This document shows, in pieces, positions 30,767 through 39,573 of a stretch of DNA of 45,498 nt (its first letter is position 1; each line of letters opens with the position of its first letter). The stretch spans positions 1 to 45,498 of the forward strand of contig JAZKEM010000094.1 of assembly GCA_040387055.1 (NCBI GenBank). Direction: 5' to 3'. The position numbers were made by a program, and so were the translations under genes. The notes under the pieces were generated by a model. It worked only from the letters and a program-made list of their open reading frames with translations, did not search any database and was not told the DNA's origin. The DNA comes from Stenotrophobium sp040387055 (GTDB taxonomy: Bacteria; Pseudomonadota; Gammaproteobacteria; Nevskiales; Nevskiaceae).

Positions 30767-31618
30767 TCAGCCGTGATTTTCAGCAGCTAGCAAGGTGTTG
30801 TGCATCAGCATTGCGACGGTCATCGGACCAACGCCGCCAGGCACTGGCGTGATGAAACTGGCGCGTGCGGCGGCAGCTTCAAACTCAACGTCGCCGCAGA
30901 GTTTTCCGTTAGGTAAACGATTGATGCCGATATCGATGACGGTGGCACCGGGACGGATCCAGTCACCTTTAACAAAGCCAGGTTTGCCGATGGCAACAAC
31001 CACAATGTCAGCGCGTGCAACTTCTGCAGGAACGTTGGCAGTGAAGCGATGGCAGCAGGTTGCAGTAGCGCCAGCGAGCATCAGTTCCAACATCATCGGA
31101 CGGCCGACATGATTGCTGGCACCAACGACAACTGCGGTACGTCCTTTAAAGGGTTCGTTAACAGACTTGAGTAGTTCAATCACGCCAAACGGTGTGCAGG
31201 GGCGCAGTACGGGCATGCGCTGGGCGAGGCGGCCCAAGTTGTAGGGGTGAAACCCGTCGACATCTTTATCTGGATGAATGCGCTCAATCACCACTGTCGA
31301 ATCAATGTGCGAGGGCAAGGGCATCTGCACAAGAATGCCGTCAACGGTCGGATCAGCATTGAGGCGGTCGATTTCAGCGAGCAGCGCGGCTTGGCTGATG
31401 TCTGCCTCAAAATGCATGGGCAGGGAGGTGATGCCCAGATCCTTACAAGAGAGGCGCTTGTTGCGCACATAGACTTCGGAGGCCGGGTCGGTGCCGATCA
31501 GAATTGTGGCCAATGCAGGGGCGCGACGTCCAGTGGCGAGACGTGCAGCGACGGCGGCGCGCGTACGCGCATGGACTTGTGCGGCGACGGCTTTGCCGTC
31601 AATCAATTGTGCGGTCAA
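30767..31618 (-). CDS. folD: Methylenetetrahydrofolate dehydrogenase/cyclohydrolase FolD
   Basis: This bifunctional one-carbon enzyme converts 5,10-methylene- to 10-formyl-tetrahydrofolate with NADP. The catalytic region shows SEVYVRNKRLSCKDLGI, with the active-site Lys, and DGILVQMPLPSHID. The NADP site is VVVGASNHVGRPM and the end is TPVPGGVGPMTVAMLMHNTL. I chose a TTG start at 31618 (product beginning (M)TAQLIDGKAVAAQV, family-like, 283 residues). It has AAAGG about seven bases upstream, and a TATAAA-type -10 box at 31659-31664 falls inside the longer frame that begins at GTG 31669. The gene is divergent from the ccm operon. Confidence 0.93.
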   Translation of the reverse strand: MTAQLIDGKAVAAQVHARTRAAVAARLATGRRAPALATILIGTDPASEVYVRNKRLSCKDLGITSLPMHFEADISQAALLAEIDRLNADPTVDGILVQMPLPSHIDSTVVIERIHPDKDVDGFHPYNLGRLAQRMPVLRPCTPFGVIELLKSVNEPFKGRTAVVVGASNHVGRPMMLELMLAGATATCCHRFTANVPAEVARADIVVVAIGKPGFVKGDWIRPGATVIDIGINRLPNGKLCGDVEFEAAAARASFITPVPGGVGPMTVAMLMHNTLLAAENHG

Positions 31619-31720
31619 GAGATTGCCTTTGGTAAAACTGGCTGGAAACTGCCGGTATTTTATAGCCACGCGCTAAACTACGCGCCCTTATTTATAAAAA
31701 TCACTTAAATCCCGCTCCTC

Positions 31721-32308
31721 GTGGCTATTCTCGAAGTCAAAGCCCTGACCGTTGCACGTGGCAGTCGCCCGCTGGTCAGCGATCTGAGCTTTGCGCTCGC
31801 GGCTGGCGAGGTGTTGCACCTGCGTGGCAGCAACGGTGCGGGAAAGACCTCATTACTAGAAGTGCTGAGCGGTCTGCGTTCGCCAGTTGATGGCACGATC
31901 ACGCCGCAGCCCGAAGGTGGCCAGCTCCATTGGTTGGGCCATAAGAACGCGCTCAATCTGGCGCTGACCCCCATAGAAAATTTGGAATTCTGGTGTGGCC
32001 TTAATGGTCGGGCGGCTGATGGCTTGGTGCCGGTACTCGAACAGTTGGGCGTCGCCAAGGTGCGTCACCGTGCTTGTCGCACGCTATCTGCGGGTCAAAA
32101 ACGTCGTAGCGCGTTAGCGCGATTGCTGTTGGATCAGCGGCCACTCTGGCTGCTCGACGAGCCACTCGATGGGCTCGATGCGCAAGGTTTAGAGTTGTTC
32201 GCCAGCCTTTTAAAAGCCCATCTTGATAAGGGTGGCGCTGCCATTATCACCAGCCACCAACCGTTGCCGGCTGGCGTGCCCGGTGTGCGCGAGTTGCGAC
32301 TCTCATGA
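31721..32308 (+). CDS. ccmA: Cytochrome c maturation ATP-binding protein CcmA
   Basis: This 195-residue ABC ATPase is part of the CcmABCD complex that releases holo-CcmE loaded with heme. Walker A is GSNGAGKTS (36-44), the signature is LSAGQKRRSALARLLL, and Walker B is LWLLDEP. The start is GTG at 31721. Its stop overlaps the ccmB ATG by four bases (ATGA). It is the first gene of a nine-gene operon in canonical order, divergent from folD. Confidence 0.95.
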   Translation: MAILEVKALTVARGSRPLVSDLSFALAAGEVLHLRGSNGAGKTSLLEVLSGLRSPVDGTITPQPEGGQLHWLGHKNALNLALTPIENLEFWCGLNGRAADGLVPVLEQLGVAKVRHRACRTLSAGQKRRSALARLLLDQRPLWLLDEPLDGLDAQGLELFASLLKAHLDKGGAAIITSHQPLPAGVPGVRELRLS

Positions 32309-32973
32309 TCCAGATTTTCGCCGCCGTGCTGCGCCGCGAACTGCGCTTGGCCGCCACCGCCAAGACGGAGTGGCTGATGCCGCTCTTTTTCTATGTGATT
32401 GTGGTGACGCTGTTTGGCTTGGGCGCAACGCCAAATGATCCAAAGCTCGCCGAATTCGCGCCTGCAATCCTTTGGGTTGGTGCGTTGCTGGCCGCACTGC
32501 TGACTTTGGAGCGCCTGTTCCGTGCCGATTTTGAAGACGGCACTTTGGAGCAAATTTTTCTCGGCACCCAGCCGGTGACTTTGGTGGTTGCCGCCAAATT
32601 GTTCGCCCATTGGTTGTTGACGGGCCTGCCTTTGGCATTGCTTGCCGCGCCTTTGTCGTCCGCTCTAGGTTTTTCGAGCGTAGCGATTCCAGCCTTGGTG
32701 GCGGGTTTGGCTCTCGGCACCCCCGTGCTAACGCTGATTGGCGGTTTCGCCAGCGCATTGACGGTCGGCTTGCCGCGAGCAGGCGTTTTGCTGCCCTTGC
32801 TGGTGCTGCCGCTGGTGACGCCTGTCGTGATCTTTGGAGCGGGCGCTGCGCGCGTCGCGCAAAGCGGCCTCGATGGCGCTGCTCCGTTATACTTTCTCGC
32901 CGCGATTTTGGTGCTTGGGCTGACCTTATTGCCTTGGGCTACCGCCGCGGCGCTTCGCAACGCATTCGAGTAG
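32305..32973 (+). CDS. ccmB: Heme exporter subunit CcmB
   Basis: This 222-residue inner-membrane protein has six predicted helices and starts with RELRLAATAKTEWLMPLFFY, as in the CcmB family. It forms the membrane part of the CcmAB ABC unit used with CcmC and CcmD. The ATG overlaps the ccmA stop; ccmC begins nine bases after its stop. Confidence 0.95.
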   Translation: MIQIFAAVLRRELRLAATAKTEWLMPLFFYVIVVTLFGLGATPNDPKLAEFAPAILWVGALLAALLTLERLFRADFEDGTLEQIFLGTQPVTLVVAAKLFAHWLLTGLPLALLAAPLSSALGFSSVAIPALVAGLALGTPVLTLIGGFASALTVGLPRAGVLLPLLVLPLVTPVVIFGAGAARVAQSGLDGAAPLYFLAAILVLGLTLLPWATAAALRNAFE

Positions 32974-32982
32974 CACACCACT

Positions 32983-33726
32983 ATGTGGACCTGGTTCCAT
33001 CGGCTGGCTTCGCCGCCGACTTTTTACCGCCTCGCGGATCGCTTCGCGCCCTGGTTCGGCATTGCCGCAGCCGGGCTCTTGGCCTATGGCATCGTCGGTG
33101 GCTTGTTCTTTGCCCCGGCTGATTACCAGCAGAGCGACGCCTTCCGCATCATCTATATCCACGTTCCAGCTGCGGCGCTGTCGCTGTCGATTTATATGTT
33201 GATGGCAAGTGCCGCATTGGTTGCGGTGATCTGGCGTATCAAGCTGGCTGAATGTGTGCTGGTTTCTGCTGCGCCGATTGGTGCGAGTTTCACGGCGTTG
33301 GCGCTGGTCACCGGCATGCTCTGGGGCAAGCCGATGTGGGGTGCTTATTGGGTGTGGGACGCGCGCCTGACTTCCGAATTGATTCTGTTATTTCTCTACG
33401 CTGGCGTGATTGGGCTCAACCAAGCCATCGAAGATCCACGTGCTGCAGCGCGTGCCTGCGGCTTGCTCGCACTGATCGGCGTGATCAACGTGCCGATCGT
33501 TCATTACTCGGTGGAGTGGTGGAACAGCCTGCATCAGGGTTCAACCATTCTGAAGATGGGCAAGCCCGCGATGAATGCTGAGATGGCACGACCACTCTAT
33601 GCCGCTTTGCTGGGTTCGTATTTCTTTATGGGCTATGTCTTGCTGCGTCGCACGCAGAACGAACTGCTGCTGCGTGAACGCAATACTGCGTGGGTTAAGG
33701 AACGTTTGGAGTCCAGCAATGTCTAG
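32983..33726 (+). CDS. ccmC: Heme handling protein CcmC
   Basis: This 247-residue protein has six membrane helices and loads heme on CcmE. It carries the tryptophan-rich WWD motif (WGKPMWGAYWVWDARLTSE, residues 114-132) that holds the heme, and the flanking histidines His60 (YIHVP) and the one in VPIVHYSVEWW. Its last eight bases overlap the small ccmD gene. Confidence 0.97.
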   Translation: MWTWFHRLASPPTFYRLADRFAPWFGIAAAGLLAYGIVGGLFFAPADYQQSDAFRIIYIHVPAAALSLSIYMLMASAALVAVIWRIKLAECVLVSAAPIGASFTALALVTGMLWGKPMWGAYWVWDARLTSELILLFLYAGVIGLNQAIEDPRAAARACGLLALIGVINVPIVHYSVEWWNSLHQGSTILKMGKPAMNAEMARPLYAALLGSYFFMGYVLLRRTQNELLLRERNTAWVKERLESSNV

Positions 33727-33865
33727 CGACTTCCTGAATATGAGTGGTTACGCGGTCTATGTCTGGGGCAGCTATGGTTTTGCAGCCGTAGTTTTTGCCT
33801 GGAATCTGATCGCACCGCGGCTACGCCGTCGCGAAATCCTGAAAGAACTGAGCACCACGGAATGA
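33719..33865 (+). CDS. ccmD: Small cytochrome c maturation protein CcmD
   Basis: This 48-residue protein has one membrane helix (GSYGFAAVVFAWNLIAP, about residues 17-33) followed by a basic tail, RLRRREIL, the CcmD pattern. The ATG at 33719 overlaps the end of ccmC by eight bases, and the stop overlaps ccmE by ATGA. In the operon it helps CcmC and CcmE release from the complex. A longer in-frame start upstream is excluded because it lies in ccmC. Confidence 0.88.
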   Translation: MSSDFLNMSGYAVYVWGSYGFAAVVFAWNLIAPRLRRREILKELSTTE

Positions 33866-34335
33866 CCAAGCGGCAAAAGCGTATGGCGGCAATTGCAGCA
33901 CTGTTGGTGGGCCTGAGCCTCGCCGCGGCGCTGGGGTTTACCGCGTTCCGCAAGAACATGATGTATTTCTACACGCCGTCTGATTTGTTGGCGGGTACGA
34001 CCAAAGTGGGCGCCAAGCTTCGTCTCGGTGGCTTGGTTGAGCGCGGAAGCGTTAAGCGCGGTGAAGGTTTGAGTGTGGATTTTATTTTGGCTGACTGTGA
34101 ACACAGCCTGCCAGTGCATTACGAAGGCATCTTGCCGGATCTGTTCCGTGAGGGGCAGGGCATTGTCGCGACCGGCAGCATGCAAGCCAACGGCACGTTC
34201 ACTGCCGATGAAGTGCTGGCCAAGCACGATGAAAATTACATGCCGCCACAAGTTGCCGATGCACTCAAAACACAAGACGGCAAACATGCTTGCGCGCCAT
34301 TCAAATCAGTGAACAAAGTTGAGGCCGCAAAGTGA
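33862..34335 (+). CDS. ccmE: Heme chaperone CcmE
   Basis: This 157-residue periplasmic chaperone is anchored by an N-terminal helix (about 8-26). The heme-binding motif LAKHDENYMP puts the covalent heme ligand at His122 and the partner Tyr at 126. The beta-barrel core spans about residues 35-130. It sits between ccmD and ccmF with ATGA-type overlap at its start, and the GTG of ccmF overlaps its stop. Confidence 0.97.
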   Translation: MTKRQKRMAAIAALLVGLSLAAALGFTAFRKNMMYFYTPSDLLAGTTKVGAKLRLGGLVERGSVKRGEGLSVDFILADCEHSLPVHYEGILPDLFREGQGIVATGSMQANGTFTADEVLAKHDENYMPPQVADALKTQDGKHACAPFKSVNKVEAAK

Positions 34336-36317
34336 TTTCTGAGCTGGGCCATTTCGCGCTGATTCTCGCGCTGGGTGCTGCACTGATTCAAATATTTGTT
34401 CCGGCCTACGGCGTGTGGAAGCGTGATCCGCGTGCGCTGGCTGTTGCCACTTCTGCTGCGCAAACGCAGGCGATGCTGGTTTTCTTCGCCTTTGGTTGCC
34501 TTACCTGGTCTTTTGTTTATTCAGATTTTTCGGTGGCTTACGTTGCTGCCAATTCAAATTTGGAACTGCCGATGGTGTATCGCGTCACCGCTGTTTGGGG
34601 CGCACATGAAGGTTCATTGCTGTTGTGGGTTGCGATTCTCGGTGGCTGGACGCTAGCCGTGTCGATCTTCAATCGCCGCCTGCCTGCAGATATCACTGCA
34701 ACGACGTTGGCCGTGTTGGGCACGGTGAGTGTTGGTTTCTTGTTGTTCATGCTGCTGACATCGAATCCGTTTGATCGTTTATTTCCGGTTCCGCTCGACG
34801 GAAAAGATTTAAATCCCTTGTTGCAAGATCCCGGCATGGTGATCCACCCGCCGATGCTCTACATGGGTTACGTCGGATTTTCGGTGGCGTTTGCGTTTGC
34901 GATTGCGGCGTTGGTTTCGGGCCGTCTTGATTCTGCATGGGCGCGTTGGACGCGTCCGTGGACGACGACGGCATGGTTATTCATGACGCTCGGCATCACG
35001 CTGGGCTCATGGTGGGCGTATCACGTGCTTGGTTGGGGCGGCTGGTGGTTCTGGGATCCGGTTGAGAATGCGTCGTTCATGCCATGGTTAGTTGGCACCG
35101 CATTGATTCATTCGCTTGCGGTGACGGAGAAACGTGGCCTGCTCAAGTCATGGACCGTGCTGTTGGCGATTCTCGCGTTTGGACTCTCGCTACTCGGCAC
35201 TTTCCTCGTGCGCTCCGGTGTCATTGTCTCAGTGCATGCTTTTGCCAGCGATCCTGCCCGCGGCGTATTTATTCTTGGATTCTTGACGATCATTCTTGGA
35301 GCTTCTTTCTTGCTCTACGCTTGGCGTGCACCCAAGCTCACGAGTGAAGGTGAGATGACCTTGTTCTCGCGTGAAGGCTTGCTGCTGATCAACAACGTGT
35401 TTCTCGTTGTGGCATCGGCTTCGGTATTGCTCGGCACTTTGTATCCCTTGCTCGTTGATGCACTCGAACTCGGAAAAATTTCTGTTGGTCCGCCGTACTT
35501 CAACGCCGTTTTCCTTCCACTGTTTGCGCCGCTGGTATTGATGGTGGGTGTGGCCGCAACGGTGCCGTGGAAGCGCGCCAAGTTGGGCGATATCGTGCGT
35601 CATCTACGTGTGCCACTGATCATTGCGATTGCTGCTGCGATTGTTGTGCCGCTCTACATCCATGGCCACGCGCCTGTGGCGGTAATTGCAGGCGGCTTCC
35701 TTGGCTTCTGGGCAATTGTTACTGCGGTGCAAGAAATCTGGCGCCGTATGCGGGCAAAGACCACATTGTCAGCCGGTCTGTTTGGTGTTCCGCGTGGTGT
35801 ATGGGGTATGTCACTCGCGCATTTCGGTTTGGGTGTCTGGGCTTTGGGCGTGACGTTTGTCAGTTCTTACAGCGTCGAAAAAGATGTGCGTTTGTCGCCG
35901 GGCCAAAGCATTGATCTGTCGGGTTACGAATTCCGCTTTGATGGTGTCGAGCCACATGTGGGTCCCAACTACGATTCGGATTACGGCACGGTCACGATTG
36001 AACATCATGGCGAAGTTGTCGCGACCGTTCATCCAGAAAAACGTCTGTACCGCGCAACGCAGCAAATGATGACTGAAGCTGCGGTTGATCACACGCCGCT
36101 GCGCGACATCTACGTTGCACTCGGTGAGCCATTATCCGAAGACGCCTCGCACACGGGCGATTGGGCCCTGCGCTTGTACTACAAGCCAATGATGCGTCTG
36201 GTCTGGCTCGGCGGCGCATTTATGGTGCTGGGTGGAGTGCTCGCAGCAACAGATCGTCGTTATCGTTTGACCCGCGCTGCGGAAGCAAACGTCGCCACGA
36301 ATAGCGCGGTGGTCTGA
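34332..36317 (+). CDS. ccmF: Heme lyase subunit CcmF
   Basis: This 661-residue multispanning protein attaches heme to apocytochrome c together with CcmH. The WWD motif is WGGWWFWDPVENASFMPW (235-252), and IHPPMLYMGY (171-180) holds a conserved His. The start codon is GTG at 34332 and overlaps the ccmE stop by four bases. Length is normal. The stop overlaps ccmG by one base. Confidence 0.97.
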   Translation: MISELGHFALILALGAALIQIFVPAYGVWKRDPRALAVATSAAQTQAMLVFFAFGCLTWSFVYSDFSVAYVAANSNLELPMVYRVTAVWGAHEGSLLLWVAILGGWTLAVSIFNRRLPADITATTLAVLGTVSVGFLLFMLLTSNPFDRLFPVPLDGKDLNPLLQDPGMVIHPPMLYMGYVGFSVAFAFAIAALVSGRLDSAWARWTRPWTTTAWLFMTLGITLGSWWAYHVLGWGGWWFWDPVENASFMPWLVGTALIHSLAVTEKRGLLKSWTVLLAILAFGLSLLGTFLVRSGVIVSVHAFASDPARGVFILGFLTIILGASFLLYAWRAPKLTSEGEMTLFSREGLLLINNVFLVVASASVLLGTLYPLLVDALELGKISVGPPYFNAVFLPLFAPLVLMVGVAATVPWKRAKLGDIVRHLRVPLIIAIAAAIVVPLYIHGHAPVAVIAGGFLGFWAIVTAVQEIWRRMRAKTTLSAGLFGVPRGVWGMSLAHFGLGVWALGVTFVSSYSVEKDVRLSPGQSIDLSGYEFRFDGVEPHVGPNYDSDYGTVTIEHHGEVVATVHPEKRLYRATQQMMTEAAVDHTPLRDIYVALGEPLSEDASHTGDWALRLYYKPMMRLVWLGGAFMVLGGVLAATDRRYRLTRAAEANVATNSAVV

Positions 36318-36835
36318 TGCGTTACCTGATTCCGGTTCTGATTCTTGCAGGACTCGTGGTGTTGTTTGCTGCGGGTTTGAAGAACGATCCGCGCGAAGTG
36401 CCGAGTCCGCTGATTGGTAAACCGGCGCCTGCATTCAATTTGAAATTGCTGGGTGAGGAAGGCTCGTACTCAAATGCCGATCTCAAGGGCCGCCCAGTTC
36501 TCGTCAATTTTTTTGCCAGCTGGTGCGAAGGTTGTCAGGTTGAACATCCTGTTCTGCTGAAGCTCGCAAAAGAATCCAATGTTGAGATCATCGGCATGGA
36601 CTACAAGGATGCACCAGAAGACGCGACGCAGTGGTTAGCGCGTCATGGCAGTCCTTATCGCAAAGTCATTCTTGATAACGAAGGCACAGCTGGTTTGGAT
36701 TGGGGCGTTTATGGCGTGCCAGAAACATTTGTGCTGAATGCTGATGGTGTGATTGTGTACAAGCAGATCGGGCCAATGACTGAAGCCGCTTGGCGCGAAA
36801 AAATTGCACCGCTGATGGCAGGTGCTGCGAAATGA
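36317..36835 (+). CDS. dsbE: Thiol:disulfide interchange protein CcmG/DsbE
   Basis: This 172-residue membrane-anchored thioredoxin keeps apocytochrome cysteines reduced. A single N-terminal helix (about 4-20) is followed by a thioredoxin fold with the redox motif WCEGC (Cys70, Cys73) in a WCxxCxxEHP context that is diagnostic for the family. The middle dipeptide, Glu-Gly, differs from the Pro-Thr of Escherichia coli. The cis-Pro is in YGVPETF. The ATG overlaps the ccmF stop by one base. Confidence 0.95.
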   Translation: MRYLIPVLILAGLVVLFAAGLKNDPREVPSPLIGKPAPAFNLKLLGEEGSYSNADLKGRPVLVNFFASWCEGCQVEHPVLLKLAKESNVEIIGMDYKDAPEDATQWLARHGSPYRKVILDNEGTAGLDWGVYGVPETFVLNADGVIVYKQIGPMTEAAWREKIAPLMAGAAK

Positions 36836-37278
36836 GAACGCTGCTGCTGCTTTTGGCACTGTTGCCCAGCTTGGCGGGCGCAACGATGGCGGCCGATGTT
36901 GCGGGCATGGATGCATCACAAGAAGCACGCTATCGCACACTGATTCACGAACTGCGTTGCCTCGTTTGTCAAAACCAAAACATTGCAGATTCTGATGCGC
37001 CACTCGCAACAGATTTGCGCAATCAAGTGCGCCGCCAAATTTTAGCGGGCGAGAATAATCAGCAAATCAAGGATTACCTCACGCAGCGCTACGGTGATTT
37101 TGTTCTGTACAACCCGCCGTTCAAGCTCATCACCTTGCTGTTGTGGCTTGGGCCCGCGGTGTTGGTGTTGCTGGCTTTAGTTATGGCGTATCTGTTTACG
37201 CGCCGCACGCGTAAGCCATCAACGGCCACTGCGCTTGATGAAGAGAAGCTGCGAAAGCTTCTGGATGAAAACAAATGA
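36832..37278 (+). CDS. ccmH: Cytochrome c maturation protein CcmH (CycL type)
   Basis: This 148-residue protein has a signal peptide (MRTLLLLLALLPSLAGA), the redox motif LRCLVCQNQNIADS with Cys43 and Cys46, and a C-terminal membrane helix. It reduces apocytochrome before heme attachment. I use the ATG at 36832, which overlaps the dsbE stop (ATGA). A start further upstream lies inside dsbE. CcmH and CcmI are separate genes here, unlike the fused form in Escherichia coli. Confidence 0.96.
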   Translation: MRTLLLLLALLPSLAGATMAADVAGMDASQEARYRTLIHELRCLVCQNQNIADSDAPLATDLRNQVRRQILAGENNQQIKDYLTQRYGDFVLYNPPFKLITLLLWLGPAVLVLLALVMAYLFTRRTRKPSTATALDEEKLRKLLDENK

Positions 37279-38498
37279 TTTCGTATATTGCGATGGCAGT
37301 ACTGGCATTGCTCGCCTTGGTAGTGTTGCTACGCCCTTGGTGGCGTCGTAGCGAAGCGCCGCAGCAGGAGCGCAAGCAAGCCAATCTCGTGGCCTATCGC
37401 ACACGCTTGGCTGAAATTGAAAATGATCAGAGCAGTGGATTGGTTGACGCTGACGCTGCTGCGGCGCTCAAGCAAGAACTCGCTGCGCGTTTGCTGAATG
37501 ATGTTGATGCGATGACGACTACGCCACAGATTGTGCAGCGTCGTCCGTTCTTGGCGGTGTTGATGGCGCTGAGTCTGTCGTTATTTGGAGCGATCTGGTA
37601 TTTCAATGGCGATAGCTGGGAAACACAGCAGAACATAGACCAAGCGCTCGCACATCCTGAACAAGCGCAGCAGTTGACCGTGCAGGCGATGGTTCAGCGT
37701 CTAGAAAAGCGTTTGAAGAAAACGCCGGAAGATGCTGAGGGCTGGGCGCTGTTGGGGCGCTCTTATTTCATCACGCAGCGTTTCGTCGAAGCATCGCAGG
37801 CTTATGCCAAGGCCAACTTGCTGAATGGCAATCAGACTGCCGATTGGCTCGTCGGGCAGGGCGAATCGCTGGCAATGTCGCACGAGAGGCAAGTGGCTGG
37901 AGAGCCGGCCAAACTATTTGAGCAGGCATTGTTGCTGGAACCAGATCAAGGCAAAGCGCTTTGGTACGCGGGCCTCGCTGCTGCTCAGGCTGGCAATTAC
38001 AAAGTTGCACTGACGCACTGGCTGAAATTGCGTGAACAGGATTTGCCGGATGAACTGCGTACGGCTCTGGATGCGCGACTGCAAGAACTCGCGCAGTTGG
38101 GCAATCTCACAATTCCTGCGCGTGCCGTGGCTAAGGCAGATGCGGCGAGCGCCGTCAGTCTGAAAATTAATGTCAGCGTTGCCCCCGCACTCGCCAGCAA
38201 GGTGCCGGCTGGTGCGAGCCTGTTGGTGTTTGCTAAAGCAGCTGGTGGGCCGCCTATGCCATTGGCTGTACAAAAGTTGGATGCTGGCCAGTTGCCGCTG
38301 ACGGTGACGCTGGATGACAGCATGGCAATGATGCCGACGATGAAGTTGTCGCAATTCCCGCGTTGGATGCTGACTGCCCGAATTAGCCAAAGTGGCAATG
38401 CGCAGGCTCAACCGGGTGATTTGCAGGGCCAAATTGAACTAGGTCGCGATGAATCATCAAAGCCCGTGACTTTGCTTATTTCTGATGTCATCCAGTAG
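37275..38498 (+). CDS. ccmI: Cytochrome c maturation protein CcmI (CycH type) with TPR domain
   Basis: This 407-residue inner-membrane protein has two N-terminal membrane helices and a periplasmic tetratricopeptide region (about 145-290; AEGWALLGRSYFITQRFVEA and LWYAGLAAAQAGNYKVAL are TPR-like). It presents apocytochrome c to the lyase. The C-terminal part (LKINVSVAPALASKVPAGAS...) is a beta-rich domain common in the family. The ATG overlaps the ccmH stop by four bases. It is the last gene of the operon; I see no clear terminator after it. Confidence 0.92.
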   Translation: MISYIAMAVLALLALVVLLRPWWRRSEAPQQERKQANLVAYRTRLAEIENDQSSGLVDADAAAALKQELAARLLNDVDAMTTTPQIVQRRPFLAVLMALSLSLFGAIWYFNGDSWETQQNIDQALAHPEQAQQLTVQAMVQRLEKRLKKTPEDAEGWALLGRSYFITQRFVEASQAYAKANLLNGNQTADWLVGQGESLAMSHERQVAGEPAKLFEQALLLEPDQGKALWYAGLAAAQAGNYKVALTHWLKLREQDLPDELRTALDARLQELAQLGNLTIPARAVAKADAASAVSLKINVSVAPALASKVPAGASLLVFAKAAGGPPMPLAVQKLDAGQLPLTVTLDDSMAMMPTMKLSQFPRWMLTARISQSGNAQAQPGDLQGQIELGRDESSKPVTLLISDVIQ

Positions 38499-38531
38499 TG
38501 GCAGGATCAAGCTGCATTTATCCGTAGAATG

Positions 38532-38568
38532 TTATTATTTATAAAATAATAAGGTATAGATATCTATA
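38532..38568. promoter_or_regulatory. Paired palindromes upstream of the MaoC-like gene
   Basis: Two symmetrical AT-rich elements lie in the 178-base gap between ccmI and the MaoC-like gene. TTATTATTT-ATA-AAATAATAA (38532-38552) is a perfect 9-bp inverted repeat. TATAGATATCTATA (38555-38568) is a perfect 14-bp palindrome. They are adjacent on one face of a low-GC stretch and could be a promoter with regulator sites; the regulator is unknown. Confidence 0.4.
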
Positions 38569-38676
38569 TAAGAACATAATTTTGGACGCTGCTCATCCAT
38601 GTGCGGGTGGTGATTCGACGGTCTATGTCGGACACTACACGCGAAAATTCCGTAACTAGATGATGGACTTTCATTC

Positions 38677-39534
38677 ATGACTTCAACTCTCGAACGCCCT
38701 CCTTCGGCGCTGTCGCTTTATCTCAAAGCTGCTGGTTCGGCTCGTCGTAAGCCGGGCAAGAACATTGAGATCCCGCTGCTGGAAACGCGCCTAGAGAATG
38801 TTCGCGCTAATGCCGAGCAGTTGGCGGCCTATAACAAGGTCTGCGGTTTCAAAGATGCCGAGACGCTGCCGATCACTTTTCCGCAGGTGATGGCGTTTTC
38901 GCTGCCGATGTATTTGATGGCGCAGCCAGAGTTTCCGCTGCCGATGCTGGGCATCGTCCATGTTCGCAATAGCATTCGTCAGACGCGCCCGCTGCGCGCA
39001 GATGAAACCTACAGCGTTGCCGCACGCATTACGGAATCACGTCGTGTTCGCGCCGGTTTGGAGTTCGACCTCGTCACCGAGTACTCGCTGGACGGCGAAA
39101 TTCTTTACACCTCGTTGATGACCGCGATTTACCGCATCTCCGAAGGCAAGGGTGGCGGTGGTGCCAAGCCCAAAGCTCAAGCCCCGGTACAACAGCTCAC
39201 CGAATACCGCAGTTTCGACGTGCCGGCTGATATGGGCCGTCGTTACGCCGCTGCCGGTAAGGACTACAACCCGATTCATCTGACCGCCTTCAGCGCCAAA
39301 CTGTTTGGTTTCAAGCGCGCAATTGCCCATGGCATGTGGTCGCTGGCGCATTGCGCTGCATTGCTGCAAGAAGCGGGCGCACCAGAGCCTAAGGAATTGC
39401 TGGTTCAGTTCAAACAGCCGCTTTTCCTACCCGGTAAGGTGGCGATGAAATTCCAGAAGAACGGCGATGCTTATGACTTCGCGCTGATCGCGCGTAGTGC
39501 AGACAAGATGCATTTAAGCGGTTCGCTGAGCTAA
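38677..39534 (+). CDS. MaoC-like (R)-specific enoyl-CoA hydratase / hotdog-fold protein
   Basis: This 285-residue protein is built of two hotdog domains. The first (about 30-155) has no catalytic motif. The second carries the hydratase-2 signature YAAAGKDYNPIH followed by the hotdog helix FKRAIAHGMW, where Asp and His (GKDYNPIH) act on the CoA thioester. A Gly/Lys/Ala-rich linker (GKGGGGAKPKAQAP) separates the halves. Relatives hydrate trans-2-enoyl-CoA or act as dehydratases. It is followed by galU after 39 bases, though their functions do not obviously combine. The start is not decided by a strong ribosome site. Substrate unknown. Confidence 0.8.
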   Translation: MTSTLERPPSALSLYLKAAGSARRKPGKNIEIPLLETRLENVRANAEQLAAYNKVCGFKDAETLPITFPQVMAFSLPMYLMAQPEFPLPMLGIVHVRNSIRQTRPLRADETYSVAARITESRRVRAGLEFDLVTEYSLDGEILYTSLMTAIYRISEGKGGGGAKPKAQAPVQQLTEYRSFDVPADMGRRYAAAGKDYNPIHLTAFSAKLFGFKRAIAHGMWSLAHCAALLQEAGAPEPKELLVQFKQPLFLPGKVAMKFQKNGDAYDFALIARSADKMHLSGSLS

Positions 39535-39573
39535 CAGCTGCGATAAACTAACGCTAATCAGGAGAACATAAGA

